A stretch of DNA of 64,000 bases from Poriferisodalis sp965203655 (GTDB taxonomy: Bacteria > Actinomycetota > Acidimicrobiia > Acidimicrobiales > Poriferisodalaceae), in assembly GCF_965203655.1 (NCBI RefSeq), contig NZ_CBDBDD010000006.1, positions 310,001 to 374,000 of the forward strand, given 5' to 3'. The notes beneath the pieces were generated by a model, which was given only the letters and a program-made list of their open reading frames with translations, did not search any database and was not told where the DNA came from. Position numbers and translations under genes: made by a program. The number at the start of each line of letters is the position of its first letter. Position 1 is the stretch's first letter. Below, one piece after another: positions 53,263 through 61,995 of the stretch.

Positions 53263-54642
53263 TCAGAACAGGGTGAGGTATTGGTCGACCTCGCCGGCGG
53301 TGACGACGCTGTGGTGGGCCAGGAATTCCGCCTTCTTGGTTTGTGCGAAGTAGTCGCGGTAGGGGCCCTCGGCGGTGTCGCCGAGCCCTGCGGCGAGCAC
53401 CTCGCATCCCTCGAGCTCCTCGGCGGCGTGCAGCAGCGTGGGCGGCAGCACCGCAATCCCCTTCGCCGCCACGTCTTCGGCAGACATGGCATGCAGGTTG
53501 TCCATGTTGGGCGCGCCCGGGTCGATGCCGTTGTCGATGCCGTCGAGCCCGCAGGCCAGGTACGCAGCGAACATCAGGTACGGGTTGGCGGCCCCGTCGC
53601 CGAGGCGGATCTCGATCCGGTCGGGCTCGGGGATGCGGATCATCTGGGTGCGGTTGTTGCCGCCGTACGCCGCATAGGCCGGCGCCCAGGTGGCCCCCGA
53701 GGTGGGCGCACCCACACCCATGCGCTTGTAGGAGTTGACGATCGGGCACACCACCGCCACCAGCGAGCGGGCGTGGCGCAGCAGCCCGCCCACGAACTGG
53801 TAGGCCAGCTCGCTGAGGCCCAGGCCCTTGGTGTCGGGCCCGCCGGCGGTGCCGCCGATGAACAGCGGATCATCGGTGTCAGCGGTCCACAGGCTCAGGT
53901 GGGTGTGCAGCCCGTTGCCGGTCTTGTCGGCGAACGGCTTGGGCATGAACGTGGCGTAACGGCCGTCGCGCTGGGCCAGCGTGTGCACCATCAGCCGGAA
54001 CAGGATCAGCCGGTCGGCGGTGGTGAGGGCGTCGGAGTACAGCCAGTTCTGCTCGTACTGTCCGTTGGCGTCCTCGTGATCGTTGGCGTAGTTGCCCCAG
54101 CCCATGGCATCGAGGTTCTTCGACACCGCTTCGAGGTGCGGCAGCATCCGGGTGAGTCCCCGGGCGTCGTAGCAGGGCAGTGTCAGGTTGTCGCGCTCGT
54201 CCGCCACGGCCAACGAGCCGTCCTCGTTGCGCACCACCAGCGAGTACTCGGCCTCCACGCCGCACTTGAGCACCAGGTTGCGCTCGGCCGCTGCCTCCAG
54301 CGCCCGGCGCAGGATCACCCGCGGCGCATAGGGCCACAGCTCGCCCTCCACGGTGGGATCGCACTGCATGGCGGCCACGTTTGGCTGCCACGGCAGCTGG
54401 GTGTACGACGCCGGGTCGGGCAGGGCCAGGATGTCGGGGCTGGAGGGATCCTGGCCCATCGGGCCTGCGGCGAAACCGGCAAAGCCGGCGCCGTCGCTCA
54501 ACAAGCCCTCCAGCGCGCTGACCGGCACCAGCTTGGCGCACGGCTTGCCGTGCATCTCCACGAACATGGCGTAGATGAACTCCACGCCGTCGGCCTCGGT
54601 CTTGGCTCGGATTTCTTCGAGTGCGTCGATCGCGCTGCTCAT
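53263..54642 (-). CDS. Glutamine synthetase-family ligase, probably gamma-glutamylmethylamide synthetase (GlnT/GMAS)
   Basis: A 459-aa GS-fold ligase: EFIYAMFVEMHGKPCAKLVPVS at the N-terminus, the metal-binding CGVEAEYSLVV and DHEDANGQYEQNW, KPFADKTGNGLHTHLSLW, and an Arg-rich ATP/Glu-binding region NRTQMIRIPEPDRIEIRLGDGAANPYL. The N-terminus and the QYEQNW segment are those of GlnT/GMAS proteins rather than classical GlnA, and no adenylylation-site Tyr region of GlnA type is seen. The divergent neighbours are glxBCD/mgsABC-like, the usual partners in the N-methylglutamate pathway of methylamine use. The 186-bp divergent gap must hold both promoters. Confidence 0.85.
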   Translation of the reverse strand: MSSAIDALEEIRAKTEADGVEFIYAMFVEMHGKPCAKLVPVSALEGLLSDGAGFAGFAAGPMGQDPSSPDILALPDPASYTQLPWQPNVAAMQCDPTVEGELWPYAPRVILRRALEAAAERNLVLKCGVEAEYSLVVRNEDGSLAVADERDNLTLPCYDARGLTRMLPHLEAVSKNLDAMGWGNYANDHEDANGQYEQNWLYSDALTTADRLILFRLMVHTLAQRDGRYATFMPKPFADKTGNGLHTHLSLWTADTDDPLFIGGTAGGPDTKGLGLSELAYQFVGGLLRHARSLVAVVCPIVNSYKRMGVGAPTSGATWAPAYAAYGGNNRTQMIRIPEPDRIEIRLGDGAANPYLMFAAYLACGLDGIDNGIDPGAPNMDNLHAMSAEDVAAKGIAVLPPTLLHAAEELEGCEVLAAGLGDTAEGPYRDYFAQTKKAEFLAHHSVVTAGEVDQYLTLF

Positions 54643-54828
54643 GATTCGCCCCCCCGGCGTGTTCGGATCGAGGCCGTCAGATCGTCGGCCATGCCCCCGC
54701 GCGCACAGTAGTCAACGAAACCGATCAGCCCGGATGGACCGTGCAGGCATCTGGCCGCAGGAGGCGAAGCGCTACGGTGCGGGAGGCCCGACGGACAGAC
54801 GCAGGGACTGCGGGGCTGGGGGTGCGCC

Positions 54829-55728
54829 ATGTGCGGGATTGTGGGCCTGTTCTGCAAGACCGAGACGCACCGGCACGAACTGGGACGGCTGACCGAGGTC
54901 ATGCTTGCCGAGATGGGCGACCGCGGCCCCGACAGTGCGGGGTTTGCCGTGTACGACGCCGGCGTGCCAGGCCGCACCCGCATCACCGTGCTGGCCGAGG
55001 GGCTCGAGGTGGACTGGGGGCCTGTGGCCGCTGCCCTCGAAGCGACCCTGGGCGCGGAGGTGACCGTCGCGGCGGTGCACGACCACGCGGTGTTCTCCAC
55101 CGACGGCGACGGCCGGATCGCCCGCCAGTGGATCATCGACAACGTGGCGGGCGCGACCGTGCTGGCCCAGGGCAACAAGATCGAAATGTTCAAGGCCGTG
55201 GGCTACCCGGATCTCGTCGCTGAGCGCTACGACCTGGCGTCGCGCACCGGCACCCATGCGCTGGCGCACACCCGCATGGCCACCGAATCGGCGGTCACCA
55301 CCAACGGCTCTCACCCGTTCTCCACCGGCTCGGACACCTGCCTGGTGCACAACGGCTCGCTGTCGAACCACAACCGGCTGCGCCGCCAGCTCGAAGGCCA
55401 CGGCGAGTCATTCCAGACCGAGAACGACTCCGAGGTCGCCGCCGGTTACCTGGCCTGGCGGATGCGCTCGGGCGACTCCATCTCGGAGGCATTGGAAGGC
55501 GCTCTCGGCGACCTCGACGGCTTCTACACCTTCGCCATCGGCGTCGCCGACGGGTTCGCCATCCTGCGCGACCCCATTGCCTGCAAGCCCGCAGTGGTGG
55601 CCGAGACTGACGACTGGGTCGCCATGTCGTCTGAGTACCGCGCGATCGCCCGCCTGCCCGGTGCGCTGGACGCCGAGGTCTGGGAACCCGAGCCGGCCCG
55701 CATCTACACCTGGAGCCTGGCCGCGTGA
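54829..55728 (+). CDS. Class-II glutamine amidotransferase-like subunit (MgsA/GlxB type)
   Basis: A 299-aa Ntn-hydrolase beginning MCGIVGLFCKTE, with the catalytic Cys2 exposed after Met removal. It has DRGPDSAGFAVYD, LAHTRMATESAVTTNGSHPF and LVHNGSLSNHNRLRR. It corresponds to the amidotransferase domain of glutamate synthase as a separate subunit. In N-methylglutamate synthase the homologous MgsA works with MgsB and MgsC. It is the first gene of a three-gene operon. Confidence 0.88.
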   Translation: MCGIVGLFCKTETHRHELGRLTEVMLAEMGDRGPDSAGFAVYDAGVPGRTRITVLAEGLEVDWGPVAAALEATLGAEVTVAAVHDHAVFSTDGDGRIARQWIIDNVAGATVLAQGNKIEMFKAVGYPDLVAERYDLASRTGTHALAHTRMATESAVTTNGSHPFSTGSDTCLVHNGSLSNHNRLRRQLEGHGESFQTENDSEVAAGYLAWRMRSGDSISEALEGALGDLDGFYTFAIGVADGFAILRDPIACKPAVVAETDDWVAMSSEYRAIARLPGALDAEVWEPEPARIYTWSLAA

Positions 55729-55755
55729 GGGGCCGCGCGAAGTGAGCGAGCCAGC

Positions 55756-56589
55756 ATGAGCACGCCGGGCCGCATCTTCGACCTCGCCGAAGTGAGCGGG
55801 CGCGAACTCAATCAGGCGCTTCACGATGCCGCTGGAGGCGAATCATTCGAGGTGGTCAACCCGCGTGGCGCCCACGCGGTGGCCTGCGGGATCACTGCCG
55901 ACATCGACGTGGTGGTGCGCGGCTCGGTTGGCTACTACTGCGCCGGCATGCATCAGCAGGGCAGGGTGCGAGTGGAAGGCAATGCCAGCACCGGCCTCGC
56001 TGAGAACATCATGTCGGGCGAGGTGCACATCACCGGCAATGCCACGATGTCGGCGGGCGCCACCGGCTGCGGCGGCCTGTTGGTGGTGGGAGGCAACTCG
56101 GGTGCCCGCTGCGGCATCTCCATGAAGGGCGTGAACATTGTGGTCGGCGGCAACGTCGGCCACATGAGCGCGTTCATGGCCCAAGCCGGGAATCTGGTGG
56201 TCTGCGGCGATGCCGCTGCCGACTTGGGCGACTCCATCTACGAGGCCCAGATCTTCGTGCGAGGCGACGTGGAATCGCTCGGCGCCGACTGCGTCGAGAA
56301 GGAGGTCCGTCCCGAGCACGTCGACACCGTGAGCAGGCTGCTTGCCGCTGCTGGTGAGCCGGCCAGCGGGGTCGACGCCGGCGACTTCCGCCGCTACGGA
56401 TCGGCCCGGCGCCTCTACAACTTCACGATCGACGACGTGGATGCGCTCGCCGCAGCACAACGCGCGGAGCGCTGGAACATCCCGATGGGCGGCGCTTACG
56501 GCGAAGAGGCGGTTGCGGAAATGCAACGCGACCGGCGCGCTGAGCTCGCTGAGTTGCTCGACGAGGAACAGGACGGCGGCGGCCGATGA
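55756..56589 (+). CDS. GXGXG-domain subunit of glutamate/N-methylglutamate synthase (MgsB/GlxC type)
   Basis: A 277-aa protein dominated by the GltB C-terminal beta-helix: repeated GxxGxxG turns in GSVGYYCAGMHQQGRVRVEG, MSAGATGCGGLLVVGGNSGARCG and IVVGGNVGHMSAFMAQAGN. A C-terminal helical tail follows (EEAVAEMQRDRRAELAELL). The domain bridges the amidotransferase and FMN modules. It starts 27 bp after the first subunit and overlaps the next gene by four bases. Confidence 0.88.
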   Translation: MSTPGRIFDLAEVSGRELNQALHDAAGGESFEVVNPRGAHAVACGITADIDVVVRGSVGYYCAGMHQQGRVRVEGNASTGLAENIMSGEVHITGNATMSAGATGCGGLLVVGGNSGARCGISMKGVNIVVGGNVGHMSAFMAQAGNLVVCGDAAADLGDSIYEAQIFVRGDVESLGADCVEKEVRPEHVDTVSRLLAAAGEPASGVDAGDFRRYGSARRLYNFTIDDVDALAAAQRAERWNIPMGGAYGEEAVAEMQRDRRAELAELLDEEQDGGGR

Positions 56590-57965
56590 CCGAGATCCCT
56601 CACGACCCCGGCACGCTGGCCGCTGACCGCACTGCACTCGACGGGTCCGATCCCGACTACTGGCACCTGCGCGAGTCGTACACGTTCGATCGCAACGTGA
56701 TCGCGGAGATCCGCCGGGCTGCCAACACCGGCATCTACCGCATCCGCGGCTGGGGGGCCAAGCGGCGCCTGCCCACCCTCGACGACCTGGTCTTCCTGGG
56801 AGCGTCGATGTCGCGCTACCCGCTGGAGGGATACCGCGAAGCGTGCGGCACCGACGTCGTGATCGGCGAAGACCGGGCCGAGCGCCCGGTGCACCTCCGG
56901 ATTCCCGTCACGATCGCCGGCATGAGCTTCGGCTCGCTGTCGGCCCAGGCCAAGGAGGCGCTCGGTCGGGGGGCATCAGTCGCCGGAACCTCGACCACCA
57001 CCGGAGACGGCGGCATGACGATGGAGGAACGCGAGCACTCGTCGGTACTCGTCTACCAGTACCTGCCGTCGCGCTACGGCATGAACCCCGATGATCTGCG
57101 GGCCGCCGACGCCATCGAAGTGGTGGTGGGCCAGGGCGCCAAGCCCGGCGGCGGCGGGATGCTGCTCGGCCAGAAGATCACCGAGCGCGTGGCCGAGATG
57201 CGCACGCTGCCCACCGGGATCGACCAGCGCTCAGCCTGCCGCCACCCCGACTGGACCGGGCCCGACGACCTCGAGATCAAGATCGGCGAGCTGCGCGAGA
57301 TCACCGACTGGCAGGTGCCGATCTATATCAAGGTGGGCGCGGCCCGCCCGTACTACGACACCGCGCTGGCGGTGAAGGCCGGTGCCGACGCCGTGGTGGT
57401 GGACGGCATGCAGGGCGGCACCGCAGCCACCCAGGACGTGTTCATCGAGCACGTCGGCATCCCGACGATCGCTGCCATTCCCGAGGCGGTGCGGGCGCTG
57501 CGCGAGCTCGGAGTCCACCGCCGCGAGGTGAAGCTGATTGCCGCTGGCGGTTTCCGATCGGGCGCAGACGTCGCCAAGGCGCTGGCGCTGGGCGCCGATG
57601 CCGCGTCGATCGGCACCGCCGCGCTGATCGCCATCGGCGACAACGACCCCGCGTATGAGAGCGAGTACCGCGAGCTGGGCACCTCGGCCGGCTATTGGGA
57701 AGACTTCCAGGCCGGCACCGATCCTGCCGGCATCACCACGCAGGACCCGGAGTTGTCGGCCCGGCTCGATCCGGTACTGGCGGGGCGACGCTTGGCCAAC
57801 TACCTGCAAGTGCTCACCATCGAGACCCAGATCCTGGCCCGCGCCAACGGCAAGTCGCATGTGCTGAACCTGGAGCCCGAGGATCTGGCCGCGCTCACGG
57901 TCGAAGCCGCGGCAATGGCCAAGGTGCCACTGGCCGGCACCAGCTGGGTGCCCGGCGCAGACTGA
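56586..57965 (+). CDS. FMN-binding subunit of glutamate/N-methylglutamate synthase (MgsC/GlxD type)
   Basis: A 459-aa GltB-type FMN barrel: MSFGSLSAQAKEALGRGAS, TTTGDGGM, GQGAKPGGGGMLLGQKITE, KVGAARPYYDTALAVKAGADAVVVDG and LIAAGGFRSGADVAKALALGAD. The cysteines that hold the [3Fe-4S] cluster in GltB are not present; the site reads AGTDPAGITTQDPEL, as I expect for GlxD-type proteins. It would make (N-methyl)glutamate from a glutamyl donor. Last gene of the operon, followed by a strong inverted repeat. Confidence 0.88.
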   Translation: MTEIPHDPGTLAADRTALDGSDPDYWHLRESYTFDRNVIAEIRRAANTGIYRIRGWGAKRRLPTLDDLVFLGASMSRYPLEGYREACGTDVVIGEDRAERPVHLRIPVTIAGMSFGSLSAQAKEALGRGASVAGTSTTTGDGGMTMEEREHSSVLVYQYLPSRYGMNPDDLRAADAIEVVVGQGAKPGGGGMLLGQKITERVAEMRTLPTGIDQRSACRHPDWTGPDDLEIKIGELREITDWQVPIYIKVGAARPYYDTALAVKAGADAVVVDGMQGGTAATQDVFIEHVGIPTIAAIPEAVRALRELGVHRREVKLIAAGGFRSGADVAKALALGADAASIGTAALIAIGDNDPAYESEYRELGTSAGYWEDFQAGTDPAGITTQDPELSARLDPVLAGRRLANYLQVLTIETQILARANGKSHVLNLEPEDLAALTVEAAAMAKVPLAGTSWVPGAD

Positions 57966-58118
57966 ACTAAGGATCTGCCACAGGACAACTGCTGCCGTTG
58001 GAACGCGCGATACCCGCTGCCCTGCTGCCTTTCGAGGCCCCCAGACACGCGAGTTGTCACGCGGCGGGCCCTAACTCAGTGGTTCGAGTCTCGGCCGTAT
58101 CAGTAGGTTGACGCGCCG

Positions 58119-58171
58119 GTGCGTCGCCCCTGACACCGCTCATAGCAGGGAAGCGCTTGGGGGCGACGCAC
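58119..58171. terminator. Perfect 12-bp inverted repeat between converging genes
   Basis: GTGCGTCGCCCC (58119-58130) pairs exactly with GGGGCGACGCAC (58160-58171) across a 29-nt loop. It lies between the stop of the mgsC-like gene and that of the enoyl-CoA hydratase gene, so it can serve both directions. The remaining 57966-58118 shows no gene. Confidence 0.6.
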
Positions 58172-58203
58172 TTGCAATCGCAACTCTAGAAGCTGCAGGC
58201 GGG

Positions 58204-58980
58204 CTAGCGGCCCTGCCATTGGGGCGGGCGCTTCTCGGAGAATGCCCGCGGGCCTTCGATGTAGTCGGCGCTGTTGTTCATGGCGCGCACCGCCTCGTAG
58301 CGACCTTCATGTGCAGCCTGAACGCTGGCCTCGTTGAGACCAGCCATGGCGGCCTGCTTGGTGGCCCGGATCGACATCGGCGAGCACTCCAGCACCATTT
58401 CAGCCCAACGGCGGGCACATGCGAGCGCCTCGCCCTGGGGCACCACCTCGGCGACGATGCCCAGCTCCTTGGCCTCGGCTGCGGGCACGTGACGGCCGGT
58501 CAGCATCATGCTCATGGCGCGCTTCAGCCCGATGTGGCGCGGCAGTCGATGCACGCCGCCCGCCAGCGCGGCGAGACCTACCTTGGGCTCAGGCAGCGCG
58601 AGCAGCGCGTTCTCAGAAGCCACGATGATGTCGCAGGCCAGAGCGATCTCGAAGCCGCCGCCCATCGCCACGCCGTTCACGGCCGCGATGACGGGCTTGT
58701 CGAGATCCCAGCGCGAGGTCAGGCCGCCAAAGCCTGACGACGGCATCGCCGAACGGTCGCCGCCCTCGGCTTGGTACCGCAGGTCGTTGCCCGCCGAGAA
58801 GGCACGGTCGCCCTCTCCCGTCACGATCGCGACCCACAGCTCCGGATCGTTCTGGAACTCGTCGAACAGGTCCGACATCTCCGCATTGCCCGGCGGGTGC
58901 AGCGCATTCATCCGCTCCGGCCGGTTGATCGTGACGACGAACAGGTGCCCGTCGCGCTCCGCATAACAGAATTCACCCAT
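58204..58980 (-). CDS. Enoyl-CoA hydratase/isomerase family protein
   Basis: A 258-aa crotonase: HLFVVTINRPERMNALHPP, the oxyanion-hole segments RAFSAGNDLRY and NGVAMGGGFEIALACDIIVAS, and the following LPEPKVGLAALAGGVHRLPRHIG with a catalytic-type Glu. It acts on a CoA thioester in the cytoplasm; hydratase, isomerase and hydrolase members cannot be told apart here. It is a lone gene. Confidence 0.88.
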   Translation of the reverse strand: MGEFCYAERDGHLFVVTINRPERMNALHPPGNAEMSDLFDEFQNDPELWVAIVTGEGDRAFSAGNDLRYQAEGGDRSAMPSSGFGGLTSRWDLDKPVIAAVNGVAMGGGFEIALACDIIVASENALLALPEPKVGLAALAGGVHRLPRHIGLKRAMSMMLTGRHVPAAEAKELGIVAEVVPQGEALACARRWAEMVLECSPMSIRATKQAAMAGLNEASVQAAHEGRYEAVRAMNNSADYIEGPRAFSEKRPPQWQGR

Positions 58981-59201
58981 GCCGCGGCAACCTAGTGGTC
59001 AGGCGGCCGCTGCGCTGAGAGGTCCCATGGATAGGCGGCCATCCACGGGTCGTCTGGTTCCCCGGTGCATCGGTCGGGTTGCCCTGACAGTCCCCTGGGT
59101 CCGACTGAGACAGCAGAGTCATGGCACGCGTGGTGCGAAACGGCAGCAACGCCGGGCCGCTCCCCGTGATCGAGGAACAGCCCGGCGAAGCCGTCAGCGT
59201 T

Positions 59202-60050
59202 CTATTGGGGGCGGCAGTTGTAGAACCGCCAAATCGAGGCTTGCCTGCCTGTGACAGGGTGAGGGGCGCTGCGGGTGCCTTCACCGCCGTCTACGCAGAT
59301 GGGGTCGGGTGGGTAGTTGGGGTACCACTTGATCGCTTGAAACCGTATGCCAGCGCGTACCCCGGCTTCGACCTGTCGCCTGTGTGCCGGGTCCCAGAAA
59401 CACGGGGTGCGATACCACGATCCGGTGTTGTCCTGTGTGGCACGCCAGTGGCCGTGGTACTTGAGCACAATCGCATAGCAGCCGTCGCCGTGGTTGCCGC
59501 TTTCCTCGGCGTACTCGCAGTCGCTCGGGTTCTGGAAGCAGCGCAGCACCTCGGCAAGCTCGGGTTCGTTGCTGGCGTCGGCGATGGGCACGCAGCCGGA
59601 TTCTGACGGCGAGGAGCAGCGCATCAGTACCGGCTGGTCGGCTTCGTCGGCTTCCGTTACCGGCTCGACGTCGAGCCCTTGGGCTTGGGGCCGCTGCCAT
59701 GTCGTCGCGAGCTTGTCGCTGCTGCCTGCGCTGTGCTGGGCCTTGACCCACACCTTGTAGGTGTCGCAGTGCTTGACCTTGCCGAACGTGACGGTGAGCG
59801 TGTCCGCGGCGACGGTCTTGGTCTTGCGCGCGCCGCAGTCAGGGTTGACGCGCACCTTGTAGCCGGTCGGCGTGGTGCCGGTCGTGGCGGCCTGCCAACT
59901 CACGGTGATGCCGTCGCCTGCCGCGTCCACCAGCAGCCCGGTAGGCGGCTCGGGCGGCGACTCGACCGGCTCGGCAGCACCGGCTGACGCTGTCGGCACC
60001 AGCGACAGCGCTGCGACCGCAGCCACTGCGGCTATGCGCCGGCGGATCAC
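59202..60050 (-). CDS. Secreted Fn3-domain protein with Cys-rich C-terminus, possible phase-variable gene
   Basis: About 282 aa from the GTG at 60050: a signal peptide (VIRRRIAAVAAVAALSLVPTASAGA), one Fn3 domain (PPTGLLVDAAGDGITVSW ... YKVWVKAQHSAGSS) closely resembling the one before the DPEQT repeats of the giant protein, and a ~140-residue C-terminal domain with nine or so cysteines (RCFQNPSDCEYAEE, GDGCYAIVLKYHGHW) that I do not recognise. The GTG has no ribosome-binding site. An ATGAAGCT at 60117 with GGAG 6 nt upstream is a much better start, but reaches this frame only if the 13-G run at 60078-60090 loses one base. Confidence 0.75.
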   Translation of the reverse strand: MIRRRIAAVAAVAALSLVPTASAGAAEPVESPPEPPTGLLVDAAGDGITVSWQAATTGTTPTGYKVRVNPDCGARKTKTVAADTLTVTFGKVKHCDTYKVWVKAQHSAGSSDKLATTWQRPQAQGLDVEPVTEADEADQPVLMRCSSPSESGCVPIADASNEPELAEVLRCFQNPSDCEYAEESGNHGDGCYAIVLKYHGHWRATQDNTGSWYRTPCFWDPAHRRQVEAGVRAGIRFQAIKWYPNYPPDPICVDGGEGTRSAPHPVTGRQASIWRFYNCRPQ

Positions 60051-60077
60051 GCCGACACAACGGGAAGGGCTAGCCTG

Positions 60078-60090
60078 CCCCCCCCCCCCC
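60078..60090. repeat. 13-bp C/G homopolymer upstream of the small Fn3 gene
   Basis: Thirteen C on the plus strand (G on the coding strand) lie between the strong start at 60117 and the signal peptide codons. From 60117 to the GTG at 60050 is 67 bp, one more than a multiple of three. A 12-base run would create a continuous frame reading MKLLGRPIAGGGG into the signal peptide. Confidence 0.9.
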
Positions 60091-60347
60091 GGCAATAGGC
60101 CTTCCCAGAAGCTTCATTACGATCTCCGATTTGTTCGTGAACTCTCGTGAGCCGCCCGCGAGCGCACGCAGTCGGCCCACCGGCCGCCACATGCTACGCG
60201 ACACGCACTGCCACCCGCTCCTGCGGCCCCTCGCCGCTAGCGCGACTGAACTTCTTCAACAAGACGTGGCCGTGGTTCATGCGGCCCGCGTAGTGTTCAG
60301 CTGGCCAACCCGCTCACCAGCGGGAACGTCGATCTCGGGAGCAGCAG

Positions 60348-61985
60348 ATGCAAGCTCGGGGGTACACCCTCTCGACGCTGCGCGGCGACATCTTCGGCGG
60401 TGTCACCACGGCGGTGGTGGGCCTGCCGGTCGCCTTGGCCTTCGGCGTGGCCTCGGGACTCGGCGCAATGGCGGGGCTGTACGGCGCGATCGCTTTGGGC
60501 TTCTTCGCGGCAGTGTTCGGCGGAACTCGCTCGCAGATCTCCGGGCCCACCGGGCCGATGGCCGTGGCCATGGCGGTGGTCATCACCGACCATGCGTCGA
60601 CGCTCCAGGAGGCGCTCACGGTTGTCGTGATGGCTGGGGTCATCCAGGCGCTGCTCGGCGTGCTGCGATTCGGGCGCTTCGTGTCCTACACCCCGTACTC
60701 GGTGATCTCGGGATTCATGTCGGGCGTCGGCATCATCATCATCATCCTGCAGACCCTTCCGGCTCTCGGCGCCGAAGCGGCGAACGGCGGTCCGCTCGAT
60801 GTGATGCGGGCATGGCCCGATGCAATTCTGGATCTGAATGCCAGCGCAGTCGCCATTGCAGCGGTCAGCTTGGGCGTGTGCATCTTCTGGCCCGGCCGGC
60901 TGCATCGCTGGTTCCCGGCGACGCTCGCCGCCCTCGCGGTGGGGACCCTGATGGGAGTGCTGTTTCTGGGCGACGCCCCGTCCATCGGCGAGGTGCCCAC
61001 TGGTCTGCCCGGCTTCGAAGAGCCTGCGCTGTCGTTGGGGATCCTGGCCGGCGCAGTGCAGCCCGCCATCACGCTCGCCCTGCTGGGCGCCGTCGACAGC
61101 CTGCTCACCTCGCTGATCGCCGACTCGATGACCCGGACGAGGCACAACCCGAACCAGGAGCTCATCGGCCAAGGACTGGGCAACATCGCCGCCGGCCTGG
61201 TGGGCGGGCTGCCGGGCGCGGGGGCCACCGTCGGCACGGTGGTGAATATCCGGGCCGGCGGGAGCACCCGGGTCTCGGGTGCGCTGCGCGCGCTGGTGCT
61301 GCTGGCGCTGGTGCTGGGCGCGGGGAGCTACGTGGAGTCGGTGCCGCTCGCGGCGCTGGCGGGAATCCTGCTGAAAGTAGGCTGGGACATCGTGGATTGG
61401 CGCTTCTTGAAGCGCATGCACCGGGTGCAGCGCGAGCACCTGATGATCATGGGCATCACGATGGTGCTGACGGTGGTGCTCGACCTCATCACCGCGGTGG
61501 CCATCGGCCTGATCGTGGCGGCCATGTCTGCTGCCCGCCAGTTCGAGCGGCTGCAGCTCGACAGCGTGGTCTCCGTGCCGCTGCTCGACCAGAGCTTCCT
61601 TGCCGAGGGATCGGACGGGGCCGACGCTGACGGCTTCTCGGCGCGGGTCGGTCTGGTGGCGTTGCGAGGCACCTTCACCGTCGCCTCGTCGAAGAGCCTC
61701 ATCGACATCTTGGGCGCAGACATCGCCGAGCACGAAGTGGTCATCATCGACTTCACCGACACCGTGCACATGGACGACAGCGCGGCGCTCGTGGTTGAGA
61801 ACCTGCTCGAGACTGCCGCCGACAGCGACACCGAGGTCATCCTGCTCGGTCTCGAGGGCGCCCCCGCGACGAGCCTGCAGGCGCTTGACGTGCTGGAGCG
61901 CGTGCCGCGGGATCGGATAGTGGACTCGCTCGATCAGGCCCGGGAACTTGCTGGGGACCTGCTGGGGACGCCGGATTCGGGCTGA
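60348..61985 (+). CDS. SulP-family anion transporter with STAS domain
   Basis: A 545-aa transporter. The N-terminal ~420 residues hold 10-14 hydrophobic segments with the SulP signatures GGVTTAVVGLPVALAFGVASGLGAMAGLYGA and GTRSQISGPTGPM, plus the later SLLTSLIADSMTRTRHNPNQELIGQGLGN. The C-terminal ~110 residues are a STAS domain (VIIDFTDTVHMDDSAALVV). Substrates of the family include sulphate and bicarbonate; the ion here is unknown. GGAG 6 nt before the ATG sets the start. A 6-bp CCCGCT/AGCGGG hairpin lies at 60309-60324. Confidence 0.9.
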   Translation: MQARGYTLSTLRGDIFGGVTTAVVGLPVALAFGVASGLGAMAGLYGAIALGFFAAVFGGTRSQISGPTGPMAVAMAVVITDHASTLQEALTVVVMAGVIQALLGVLRFGRFVSYTPYSVISGFMSGVGIIIIILQTLPALGAEAANGGPLDVMRAWPDAILDLNASAVAIAAVSLGVCIFWPGRLHRWFPATLAALAVGTLMGVLFLGDAPSIGEVPTGLPGFEEPALSLGILAGAVQPAITLALLGAVDSLLTSLIADSMTRTRHNPNQELIGQGLGNIAAGLVGGLPGAGATVGTVVNIRAGGSTRVSGALRALVLLALVLGAGSYVESVPLAALAGILLKVGWDIVDWRFLKRMHRVQREHLMIMGITMVLTVVLDLITAVAIGLIVAAMSAARQFERLQLDSVVSVPLLDQSFLAEGSDGADADGFSARVGLVALRGTFTVASSKSLIDILGADIAEHEVVIIDFTDTVHMDDSAALVVENLLETAADSDTEVILLGLEGAPATSLQALDVLERVPRDRIVDSLDQARELAGDLLGTPDSG

Positions 61986-61995
61986 GCGGCTCGCT

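Noticed and set aside
53263..54642. Housekeeping glutamine synthetase glnA
   Set aside because: The N-terminus and QYEQNW region are GlnT/GMAS-like, and the neighbours are N-methylglutamate synthase-type subunits rather than glnE or a second glnA.
58065..58100. A tRNA-like GGTTCGAGTC segment after the mgsC-like gene
   Set aside because: The flanking bases do not form a T-stem and no other tRNA arm is found; not a tRNA or a clear attachment-site remnant.
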